Shown: piece by piece, positions 8,395 to 13,488 of the stretch
Layout: the number at the start of each line of letters is the position of its first letter
How positions within the stretch are numbered: the first letter of the stretch is position 1
DNA from: Deltaproteobacteria bacterium
GTDB taxonomy: Bacteria > Desulfobacterota > Syntrophia > Syntrophales > Smithellaceae
Assembly: GCA_019136325.1 (NCBI GenBank)
Contig: JAGVUJ010000016.1
Span: 1 to 13,612 of the forward strand
DNA: 13,612 nt
Direction: 5' to 3'
Translations under genes and position numbers: made by a program
The notes under the pieces: generated by a model
What the model saw: only the letters and a program-made list of their open reading frames with translations
The model's database searches: none
Told to the model about the DNA's origin: nothing

Positions 8395-9990
8395 ATGCTG
8401 AAATTTTTTCGCAAACACGCGCGCGGCTGGTTCATGATTGCGGTCATCGCTATTATTATTGTCGTATTCGTTCTCTATTTCGGATCCAACCGGGGAGGTG
8501 AACACACCAATGTGATCGCCATCATCGACAAACAGGTCATCACCGAAAATGCATTGCTCAACGAATACGACAAACTTCTGGAAACGGCCCGTATCAACCT
8601 GAAAGAAAAACTAACGCCGGAAATGCTCAAAACAATGGACCTCAAGGCAAAAGCCTACAACAATTTACTGAACCGGGAAATTATTATCGCCAAAGCCGCC
8701 GATTTAAAGATCAAGGTCTCCGATAATGAATTGCGAAATGCCATCATGTCCATACCGGCATTGCAGACCAACGGAACTTTTGACGAGCGCAAATATCAGC
8801 AGATCCTGCGCTTCAATAGAATGACCGCCGAGGATTTCGAAACTCAGCAGCGGGCCGATTTGACGGCGTACAAAATCGAGTCCCTTGTCCGCGAAGGCAT
8901 AAAAATATCCGACAAGGAAATTTACGATCTTTATGCTCTGCAGAGCCGCAAGATCAGCGTCGATTTTCTGCGCATTGCAGGCAGCGATCTGAAAAATAAA
9001 ATCTCACCCGTTCAATCGGAGCTGGAGGATTATCTCAAACACAACGGCAATCTCTTCCGCGTGCCTGAACAGACAAAAATCAAATATATGTTTTTCGGAG
9101 CCGATGCTTTTTCTTCCGATATCAGCGACTCGGATATTAAAGATTATTATTCAAGTTACCGGGACAAATACAGAACCAAAGACGGCAAGCAAATGCCGCT
9201 GGCCGACGCCCAAAACGACATCATCAGGGAGTTAAAAAAGACCAGAGGCATGCAAACGGCTTATACCGAAGCCAGAAAAGCCCGGGAAGAAATATATCAG
9301 GAAGACAATATGGATGCCTACGCCCAAAAGCATCATCTGACCATTCGCAACTCCGATTTTTTCACAACCAGCAAACCGCCGCAGGAGTTCGTTTCCATCA
9401 AGAACATTACCGAAATTCTGCTGAACCTGCAAAAAGGGGAGCTTAGTAAAATCCTTTCCACGGAAAACGGTTACTACCTTTTACAGGTCGTCGACAAAAA
9501 ACCGTCTTATATACCCCAGCTCAACACGATAGAAAACGACGTCCGGCTCCGTTTCATCGAAACCGCAACAAAGATTCTCGCTGAAAAAGAAGCCAAATCT
9601 GTTTTGGAGCGCCTGAAAGCGGGAGAAAGTTTTGAGAAGGTCTCTTCCGAAAAAGGCTTGAAAATCGGTCAGACGGGACTTTTTCAACCGGGTGATAATA
9701 TCCCGGGCGTGGGACAAAGTCCGGAAGCGGCTGAAGTTTTGATGCAGCTTTCCTCCGCCACTCCCTACGCGGGGAAACCTCTTTTCATCAATAATGCTTA
9801 TTATATACTGAAATTTAAAGAAGCAACCCAACCGGACGAGACTGCGTTTGCAAAAGAAAAAGAAATGTACAGAAGAATACTGACTGCCCTGAAACAGGAA
9901 GAAGCTGTTAAAACTTGGCTCGAAGGGAACAAAGCGAATATGATCAGGGAAAAACGGGTTAAGATAAAAAAGAAAGTTGAGGACTTGTAA
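8395..9990 (+). CDS. PpiD/SurA-type membrane-anchored periplasmic chaperone
   Basis: This 531-residue protein has a basic N terminus (MLKFFRKHARGWF) and a single membrane helix (about 13-33, MIAVIAIIIVVFVLYFG), then a large periplasmic part. That is the architecture of PpiD, which meets proteins leaving the Sec translocon. The SurA-N-like region (about 45-200) has the typical 'V-I-x-x-x-x-L...Y', 'LLNREIIIAKAADLKIKVSDNEL' and 'FDERKYQQIL' segments. After it come helical and mixed regions. I cannot find the usual parvulin catalytic pattern (the conserved 'HIL', 'GGDLG' and 'FG-hydrophobic' stretches), so it may be a chaperone without isomerase activity. The start is ATG at 8395, with GAGGTG seven bases upstream; an upstream in-frame TTG (8377) lacks a ribosome site. 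It stands alone, divergent from mreB, at the last core position before the accessory region. Confidence 0.85.
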   Translation: MLKFFRKHARGWFMIAVIAIIIVVFVLYFGSNRGGEHTNVIAIIDKQVITENALLNEYDKLLETARINLKEKLTPEMLKTMDLKAKAYNNLLNREIIIAKAADLKIKVSDNELRNAIMSIPALQTNGTFDERKYQQILRFNRMTAEDFETQQRADLTAYKIESLVREGIKISDKEIYDLYALQSRKISVDFLRIAGSDLKNKISPVQSELEDYLKHNGNLFRVPEQTKIKYMFFGADAFSSDISDSDIKDYYSSYRDKYRTKDGKQMPLADAQNDIIRELKKTRGMQTAYTEARKAREEIYQEDNMDAYAQKHHLTIRNSDFFTTSKPPQEFVSIKNITEILLNLQKGELSKILSTENGYYLLQVVDKKPSYIPQLNTIENDVRLRFIETATKILAEKEAKSVLERLKAGESFEKVSSEKGLKIGQTGLFQPGDNIPGVGQSPEAAEVLMQLSSATPYAGKPLFINNAYYILKFKEATQPDETAFAKEKEMYRRILTALKQEEAVKTWLEGNKANMIREKRVKIKKKVEDL

Positions 9991-10028
9991 TCCCGGATTT
10001 TCTCTTCGTTATTAAAAACTGATCTACA

Positions 10029-10050
10029 TGGGCTGAGGAGGATCGAACTC
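10029..10050 (-). other. tRNA 3'-end-like segment, possible attachment site
   Basis: Read on the minus strand, this segment is a T-loop consensus (GTTCGATC) followed by a T-stem and acceptor-like end (CTCCTCAGCCCA). The rest of a tRNA is absent: the bases upstream on that strand do not form a matching anticodon or D arm and pair only partly with the T-stem. A lone tRNA 3' end at a junction between core and accessory DNA is what an integrase leaves at the far side of an island. The orientation fits, with core genes lying past the 3' end. The tRNA identity is not clear. Confidence 0.3.
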
Positions 10051-10449
10051 ATCATTTAACATATCTTATTTATTACGTTTCTTTACAGTCCTGTTTATCA
10101 CATGCCCCCAAACATGCCCCCAAAATTAAAAAATTCAGGGATTTTTCACTCTGCTGCTGAAGCAGGAATTCCGGATCACGACTGAGCCTTTGGGGACTTA
10201 ATTTTAAAATAAACCCGCTGATGTTGACGCAAACTTTCACATGTGGTAAAATACACAGTAACGTGAGCAGAAACATTGCTTCAATCTGACTTCCGGAAAG
10301 GCCCTCCGGTTTGCCCACCTCGCCTTCGGGCGTGTTGTGAGGAACATGAGGGGTATCCACGGCCATCCCTCCAGGTTGCAGCAATTGATATTAAATCATC
10401 CGCACCCGCGTCAAAATGGCTATTGAAGTTTTGAGGCGTATAGGACGAC
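10051..10449. other. Island-edge stretch without a confident gene
   Basis: Apart from the 12-bp direct repeat I see no firm gene here. A minus-strand reading frame (10384 to 10073, or from an internal ATG at about 10366) would give up to 103 residues. It starts with TTG, has no usable ribosome site for the first codon, resembles no family I know, and its last codons read through the direct repeat. It may be a decayed gene end or non-coding. There is no integrase signature. Confidence 0.4.
10101..10124. repeat. Perfect 12-bp tandem direct repeat
   Basis: CATGCCCCCAAA occurs twice back to back (10101-10112 and 10113-10124), about 50 bases inside the tRNA-like segment. Short tandem repeats beside an attachment site often act as arm-type binding sites for an integrase or excisionase. 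That role is inferred from position only. Confidence 0.6.
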
Positions 10450-10830
10450 GCCATAGTGCTAAAGTGCCGTCCACCGGAAAAGCTCAGGCAGTGAAAGCGC
10501 TTTTCCCGCTCCCTTGGTGAGACACAGTAAGTGTCGGCTCATCAAGCGTAGGCATGGAAGCATCGGGATCTGCTCCAGGCACATCGGGGAAAGAGCTTTG
10601 CAAAGAAACTCCGCTCCCAGGTCATGACGATAATCGGAGTTATGGCCTGCGTAGGCCGGTGCCATAACCTTAAAGCCCGGCTCACCGGAATTCTTATTCC
10701 GCTCCCTCAGTGAAACGAGTACGTATAGGTTCATTGAGCGTAGGTCCGGCAGGGTCGCTACCCCCTCCGGAATCATCGGAAAAAGAAGGCTCCGCCCCCG
10801 GGCTTCTACCCTGGGTAAACTCGGAGCCTT
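10450..10830 (+). ncRNA. Tandem two-unit structured element, candidate ncRNA
   Basis: Two diverged units (10450-10648 and 10661-10830; both open with GCCATA, about 211 bases apart) fold into the same four hairpins in order. Hairpin 1 is GGAAAAGC/GCTTTTCC (10476-10506) versus GGAAT/ATTCC (10687-10700). Hairpin 2 is 10507-10548 versus 10700-10740, each with a 3-bp base, the same TCCC bulge, an 8-bp stem and a small top hairpin. Hairpin 3 follows GTAGG in both (10556-10576; 10746-10770). Hairpin 4 has the core CTCCG/CGGAG (10607-10641; 10786-10830). Several base pairs in hairpin 2 differ in both partners, keeping the pairing. A G-T pair at the same place in both copies favours the plus strand as the RNA. 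A minus-strand reading frame of 105 codons across it is unlike any protein I know. I do not recognise the family. Confidence 0.5.
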
Positions 10831-10840
10831 TGCTTTTTTA
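10781..10840. terminator. T-flanked strong hairpin, possibly bidirectional terminator
   Basis: AAGGCTCCG (10786-10794) pairs with CGGAGCCTT (10822-10830), with an inner CCCGGG/CCCTGGG stem. On the plus strand it is followed by TTTGCTTTTTT; on the minus strand by TTCTTTTT. It could end the plus-strand structured RNA and also the minus-strand small-gene operon arriving from 12977. Confidence 0.55.
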
Positions 10841-10845
10841 AATCA

Positions 10846-10909
10846 ATAACATACAGTTGTTTTTAATTTCCCTCCACCGCCTGAATTAAGTTTACATAAT
10901 GTATGTTAT
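10846..10909. repeat. Perfect 10-bp inverted repeat, operator-like
   Basis: ATAACATACA (10846-10855) is matched exactly by its complement TGTATGTTAT (10900-10909), with 44 bases between. The half-site is AT-rich and the arrangement could bind a dimeric protein by looping. The nearby ribbon-helix-helix gene is one candidate ligand, but nothing in the sequence proves it. Confidence 0.4.
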
Positions 10910-10979
10910 AAGACATCCGATATTTTAAGGATTCTCCACTTTTTGGCTTAAAACGGGGTCTCCCCTCCACTTTAGCCAT
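10863..10979 (-). CDS. Possible 38-residue small protein overlapping the RHH gene end
   Basis: The ATG at 10979 overlaps the stop region of the ribbon-helix-helix gene by eight bases and opens a 38-codon frame starting MAKVEGRPRFKPKSGESL and ending at TAA (10865-10863). The basic N-terminal half looks protein-like; the rest is less convincing. No clear ribosome site precedes it, so it would depend on coupling to the upstream gene. It runs through half of the 10-bp inverted repeat. I do not recognise it. Confidence 0.25.
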   Translation of the reverse strand: MAKVEGRPRFKPKSGESLKYRMSYNIHYVNLIQAVEGN

Positions 10980-11277
10980 GCTTTTTCAGCAAGTCTCTGA
11001 TATACTTTGATAAATCAACTCCATTGTTTTCAGCCTTTTTTGACAGTGCCTGGAATTCTTCTTCGGGCAACATGATGCTTATTTTCCGTGTCAATTTCGG
11101 ATCGGTCCGCTTGGCATCCATGGCCTTGACGCGCCTGGCCACCTTCAGTTTGGCTTTTATCCGGTCAATGTCAGCATAATCTGCCGGCGTTGGGATTTTC
11201 CCGGCTCTGATAAGATCGTGAATTTCCGCTTCTGCTTTCTGGAGATCCCTCTCCAATGCTTCGATTTCAGTGGTCAT
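10972..11277 (-). CDS. Ribbon-helix-helix DNA-binding protein with N-terminal coiled coil
   Basis: This is a 101-residue protein from the ATG at 11277, which has AAAGGA eight bases upstream; a longer GTG version (from 11313) lacks a good site. The C terminus is a ribbon-helix-helix fold: the strand 'RKISIMLP' (about 65-71), helix A 'EEEFQALSKKAENNG' (73-87) and helix B 'DLSKYIRDLLKKH' (88-100). This is the CopG/Arc-like pattern, and 'SKYIRDLL' is also common in MobC-type relaxosome proteins. The N-terminal half (1-55) is a charged helix likely to form a coiled coil. It probably binds a palindromic site as a dimer. Candidate targets nearby are the 10-bp inverted repeat at 10846-10909 or the operon promoter. 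It is one of the last genes of the minus-strand operon. Confidence 0.75.
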   Translation of the reverse strand: MTTEIEALERDLQKAEAEIHDLIRAGKIPTPADYADIDRIKAKLKVARRVKAMDAKRTDPKLTRKISIMLPEEEFQALSKKAENNGVDLSKYIRDLLKKHG

Positions 11278-11426
11278 GCTTATTCCTTTTCGATTCACCG
11301 GCAGGGCTTTCACCTAAACAGCCCCGCCCGCTTTATCTATTATTCCCACTTGGCGATTTCTCACCGTCACAGCACCTTTCTCATACCACAAATTAAAAAT
11401 CGGTTACAGGCCATTTAAACGCGACT

Positions 11427-12221
11427 CTATTTTTCAGCCCGTTCTTTTTCCATAAAGGCCTTTCCTGCGGCCGTCAGTATATCATCTTTTGACCGTTGCA
11501 ACGGTTTGCATTGTCCGCCCCTAACAACGTTCAAATGATCGATTCTTGTCCTTGGGATAAGGCTTCTTGTCGATGTCTGACAAGCTTTTTCACGAAACCC
11601 ATAAATAATGTTTTCTATTTTAGAAATCATTCCCAATGCCTCCTTGCTATCCTCTGTCGCCCATTTGATATATTCTTTTTCTTTTTCCGGCAGCCAACAA
11701 TCACTGATGCAGTCACTTCCAAGCCAACGCTCAGCTTGTTCAATTTTCTCCCTCAGTTTGTTAAGGGGTTTATCTATTTGCTCATAAAGCATATTCAAAT
11801 TGACGAACGTATCTTTTGTTATGTTCTGTTTTGGTTGCACCTGCTGATCCATTGGCATCTCTGGCAGACATGGCGCCTCTTTCCTCTTTCCTTGGTGTAG
11901 ACTCGGTTGTTTTGCTGGTTTTACTTTTTGTGGATCATCAAAAACAATCCTGTCTTTTTTAAAAACCTCCCAATTCGGTTTAGCTGGTCCACCAGACTCG
12001 AAGTGCAGCCCCATGCCATGCAATAACGACCATAAGTTACGACCTACGTTTTCGGGGCTTTCTTCAGCAGCTTTAAATAATCTATTTAGGCATTTGATAA
12101 GATCACGATGCCTTAAGACTTGAAGAGTGCCATCCCCTCTGTCCCATTCTTGTCCAATACCCATCATGCCATAGTAGTCTTCCACATAAACCTTTTCACC
12201 ATTTAGATAACGAATTTTCAT
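11427..12221 (-). CDS. Uncharacterised 264-residue protein
   Basis: I do not recognise this protein. The ATG at 12221 has AGGAGA about eight bases upstream, a clear start. An N-terminal region of about 85 residues contains 'GIGQEWDRGDGTLQVLRHRDLIKCL' and 'GRNLWSLLHGMGLHFESGG', and looks globular. A Pro/Lys/Gln-rich linker (about 97-135) follows. The C-terminal half is helical and charged, with a probable coiled coil (about 137-170). Four cysteines lie after residue 170 (two in SDCISDC), with no obvious metal-site spacing. There is no membrane segment or signal peptide. It lies in the island operon, 149 bases before the RHH gene. Base composition is richer in A/T than the mre block, consistent with transferred DNA. 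Confidence 0.75.
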   Translation of the reverse strand: MKIRYLNGEKVYVEDYYGMMGIGQEWDRGDGTLQVLRHRDLIKCLNRLFKAAEESPENVGRNLWSLLHGMGLHFESGGPAKPNWEVFKKDRIVFDDPQKVKPAKQPSLHQGKRKEAPCLPEMPMDQQVQPKQNITKDTFVNLNMLYEQIDKPLNKLREKIEQAERWLGSDCISDCWLPEKEKEYIKWATEDSKEALGMISKIENIIYGFREKACQTSTRSLIPRTRIDHLNVVRGGQCKPLQRSKDDILTAAGKAFMEKERAEK

Positions 12222-12245
12222 ACCAGTTCTCCTAGGCTTTTCTTT

Positions 12246-12389
12246 TTAAAAAAGCGCAGAATGCATCTCTTCTTGCATATCTATTATTTCGGTTAAAAGT
12301 ACCGTCACGCCTTCTGCCCATGCTCCATAATCATCATAATCCGGGCATCTGTCCTGTCCAAAAAACTCTTTCAGGATTTGAAGTTTCAC
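12246..12389 (-). CDS. Possible 47-residue acidic small protein
   Basis: A GTG at 12389 opens a 47-codon frame reading KLQILKEFFGQDRCPDYDDY near its start and ending in EMHSALF. It has mixed, protein-like composition with an acidic centre and a helical C terminus. The ribosome site is weak (GGA eight bases upstream). It is in the same frame as the 31-residue frame just upstream, separated by a single TAA and six codons, so the two could be halves of one gene broken by a stop codon. No family recognised. Confidence 0.4.
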   Translation of the reverse strand: MKLQILKEFFGQDRCPDYDDYGAWAEGVTVLLTEIIDMQEEMHSALF

Positions 12390-12407
12390 ACGGCAATTCC
12401 AAATTAG

Positions 12408-12503
12408 TTACTGCTCCTTTGTGGGTACCAGAGGCGCCGCTTTTCGACTTCCCTTAGTGCCCGTCTTCGCGTCATCTTTTCCGTATGCAAGTGATTTCTT
12501 CAT
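12408..12503 (-). CDS. Small basic 31-residue protein, coupled
   Basis: The ATG at 12503 overlaps the stop codon of the upstream gene (ATGA), and GGAGG lies seven bases before it, so initiation is well supported. The peptide opens MKKSLAYGKDDAKTGTKGSR and is strongly basic with no hydrophobic core, so it is likely disordered or nucleic-acid-binding if it acts alone. It ends at TAA (12410-12408). See the 12246-12389 entry for a possible in-frame continuation. Function unknown. Confidence 0.45.
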   Translation of the reverse strand: MKKSLAYGKDDAKTGTKGSRKAAPLVPTKEQ

Positions 12504-12718
12504 GCCTGCACCTCCGCTGCTTTACTCCTTGCCCGATTTTCATCTATCGCCCTAAGGCAGAATTCAGCCTTTTCACTAACAATTTGTGAAAAAGACAAAA
12601 AAGTGGAATCGGAATAATCCCGCGAATATTCTTCTGCCATTGTTGCCAAAGCAGAAACCTGAAACAAAGCCCTTTCAATTTCGTTCGCAACATCTTCGCC
12701 CAATACACCAATAGTCAT
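12500..12718 (-). CDS. Uncharacterised 72-residue helical protein
   Basis: The product begins MTIGVLGEDVANEIERALF and continues as a mainly helical acidic protein with two cysteine-poor amphipathic stretches. No membrane segment or known motif is seen. The ATG at 12718 has AAGGA eight bases upstream and overlaps (ATGA) the stop of an 8-codon micro-frame (12741-12715). A TTG start at 12748 would add ten residues but sits directly against GGAGG, which is too close. A -1 slip at A-AAA-AAG in the micro-frame would also fuse seven residues to this protein. The function is unknown; the composition suggests a small regulatory or adaptor protein. Confidence 0.6.
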   Translation of the reverse strand: MTIGVLGEDVANEIERALFQVSALATMAEEYSRDYSDSTFLSFSQIVSEKAEFCLRAIDENRARSKAAEVQA

Positions 12719-12741
12719 TTCTTTTTTCCTTCTTTGCTCAT
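12715..12741 (-). CDS. 8-codon coupled micro-frame with slippery heptamer
   Basis: The ATG at 12741 overlaps the stop of the 79-residue gene (ATGA) and has a perfect GGAGG seven bases upstream. It encodes only MSKEGKKK before a TGA that overlaps the next gene's ATG. The codons GGA AAA AAG contain A-AAA-AAG, the dnaX-type -1 slippery sequence; after a -1 shift, reading continues in frame into the 72-residue protein. It is either a coupling device, a programmed frameshift, or chance in an A-rich stretch. Confidence 0.35.
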   Translation of the reverse strand: MSKEGKKK

Positions 12742-12977
12742 TGCGCAACCTCCTTCTTTTTCCCGTCTTTTTTTTCTTTACTCATGATCGGGAAACACCA
12801 CTTTAGGAGCGCTCTGGAATCGCGAGCAGAAGCATGATTTTGTATCCAGAGAATAGCTTCGTCATTCGTCATTCGCTTCCCGTTACGGCCCATAATATAG
12901 AGAAAAAATGAGCCCTTCGCGTCTCGGTAAAGCCTTTCGTTGTAATCGTAGACCGTCACACCGCCGTCTTCCTTCAT
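12738..12977 (-). CDS. Uncharacterised 79-residue protein, first of the island operon
   Basis: The ATG at 12977 has a perfect AGGAGGT eight bases upstream, so the start is firm. The protein contains 'RLYRDAKGSFFLYIMGRNGKR' (about 16-36) and 'DEAILWIQNHASARDSRALLKWCF' (about 39-62), a compact globular look, then a Lys-rich tail (64-76). I do not recognise a family. It is the first gene after the attenuator-like leader, and its stop is overlapped by the next start (ATGA), beginning a chain of overlapping small genes. Confidence 0.65.
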   Translation of the reverse strand: MKEDGGVTVYDYNERLYRDAKGSFFLYIMGRNGKRMTNDEAILWIQNHASARDSRALLKWCFPIMSKEKKDGKKKEVAQ

Positions 12978-12990
12978 TATGCTACCTCCT

Positions 12991-13101
12991 TTAAACGAAA
13001 AAAGGCCATGGAACGCTTACGCTTCTATAAAGCGCCCGGCCCTTACGGGTACCGGATTCCATGACCAGATTTATGTTTAAGCCGCAAACAAAAATAGCCA
13101 C
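12991..13101 (-). CDS. Possible 36-residue leader peptide
   Basis: A GTG at 13101 with GGAGG ten bases upstream opens a 36-codon frame. It runs through the whole leader hairpin structure and stops at TAA (12993-12991), directly before the AGGAGG of the next gene. An internal ATG (13062) would give 23 residues but has no ribosome site. The peptide ends SVSVPWPFFV. Ribosomes translating this frame would open the terminator-like structure, which is how leader-peptide attenuation works. The coding evidence itself is weak. Confidence 0.3.
   Translation of the reverse strand: MAIFVCGLNINLVMESGTRKGRALYRSVSVPWPFFV
12998..13063 (-). promoter_or_regulatory. Three-way-junction leader with T6 tract, attenuator-like
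   Basis: The closing stem is CATGGAA (13007-13013) with TTCCATG (13057-13063). Inside are CGCTT/AAGCG (13020-13034) and CCGGCCC with GGG-TA-CCGG (13036-13055, loop TTAC). In minus-strand direction the structure ends in GGCC followed by six T (13003-12998), the form of an intrinsic terminator. It lies between the promoter at 13138-13165 and the first gene at 12977, so it can act as an attenuator. Confidence 0.5.
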
Positions 13102-13137
13102 TATCGGGTGACCTCCGTATAGAATTTAAGCAACTTC

Positions 13138-13165
13138 ACCATACACCATCTGTAATCCTTGTCAA
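13138..13165 (-). promoter_or_regulatory. Promoter of the small-gene operon
   Basis: A perfect TTGACA (13165-13160) and TATGGT (13143-13138) are 16 bases apart on the minus strand. Transcription would start near 13131, giving a leader of about 150 bases with the structured region. It is divergent from the hicA promoter, about 35 bases away. Confidence 0.6.
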
Positions 13166-13198
13166 GAGAAAATTGTAACTACTTTTTGGTTTTTTATA

Positions 13199-13227
13199 TT
13201 GCCTTTTGTCCCCGCTTCTGATATTAT
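13199..13227 (+). promoter_or_regulatory. hicA promoter, predicted leaderless start
   Basis: TTGCCT (13199-13204) and TATTAT (13222-13227) are exactly 17 bases apart. The hicA ATG starts six bases after the -10 box, so the mRNA would begin at or next to the start codon. The absence of any Shine-Dalgarno sequence before hicA agrees with that. Confidence 0.5.
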
Positions 13228-13233
13228 TTTACC

Positions 13234-13488
13234 ATGAATAAGAAACAACGGAAGACCCTTGCTGATATTTACGAAAAACCGACCCGTTGCGACGTCTCAT
13301 GGAAAGCGGTGGAATCACTTTTCCGGGCGATAGAAGCGGATATCATTGAAGGGGCCGGTTCGCGTGTTTCCGTGGTTTTTAATAAGCGGGTGCTGAATAT
13401 CCATAAGCCACACCCGAGCGGTGAAATGAAAAAATATGCAGTCGAGAAAGTAAGAGACTTCTTGGTTATCATAGGAGTAAAACCATGA
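13234..13488 (+). CDS. hicA: HicA-family toxin (mRNA interferase)
   Basis: This 84-residue protein belongs to the HicA toxin family (double-stranded-RNA-binding-like fold; toxins that cut or block mRNA until neutralised by HicB). The body 'WKAVESLFRAIEADIIEGAGS' (23-43), the beta strands 'SRVSVVFNKRVLNIHKPHP' (43-61) and the C-terminal helix 'KYAVEKVRDFL' (68-77) follow the fold order of the family. The usual catalytic His of the G-S-H motif is Arg here (G42-S43-R44); His57 and His60 remain. The call is supported by the downstream hicB-like gene, which overlaps by ATGA. The start has no ribosome site, so low or leaderless translation is expected. It diverges from the island operon. Confidence 0.85.
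   Translation: MNKKQRKTLADIYEKPTRCDVSWKAVESLFRAIEADIIEGAGSRVSVVFNKRVLNIHKPHPSGEMKKYAVEKVRDFLVIIGVKP

Noticed and set aside
10073..10384. Minus-strand frame considered as an integrase C terminus
   Set aside because: No H-x-L-R-H or catalytic Tyr context of tyrosine recombinases can be seen.
10639..10668. Hairpin GTTATGGC/GCCATAAC considered as an integron attC site
   Set aside because: The core does not match RYYYAAC/GTTRRRY, and no integron integrase or cassette layout is present.
10459..10776. 105-codon minus-strand frame over the tandem structured element
   Set aside because: The two structural units would encode unrelated peptides, and base changes follow pairing rather than codon position, so selection is on structure.
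10450..10830. Two-unit repeat considered as a CRISPR array
   Set aside because: The units are about 200 bases long, diverged and internally structured; no short identical repeats with unique spacers.
13007..13063. Cloverleaf-like leader considered as a tRNA gene
   Set aside because: Only a three-way junction forms; no T-loop consensus, anticodon arm or CCA-type acceptor end.
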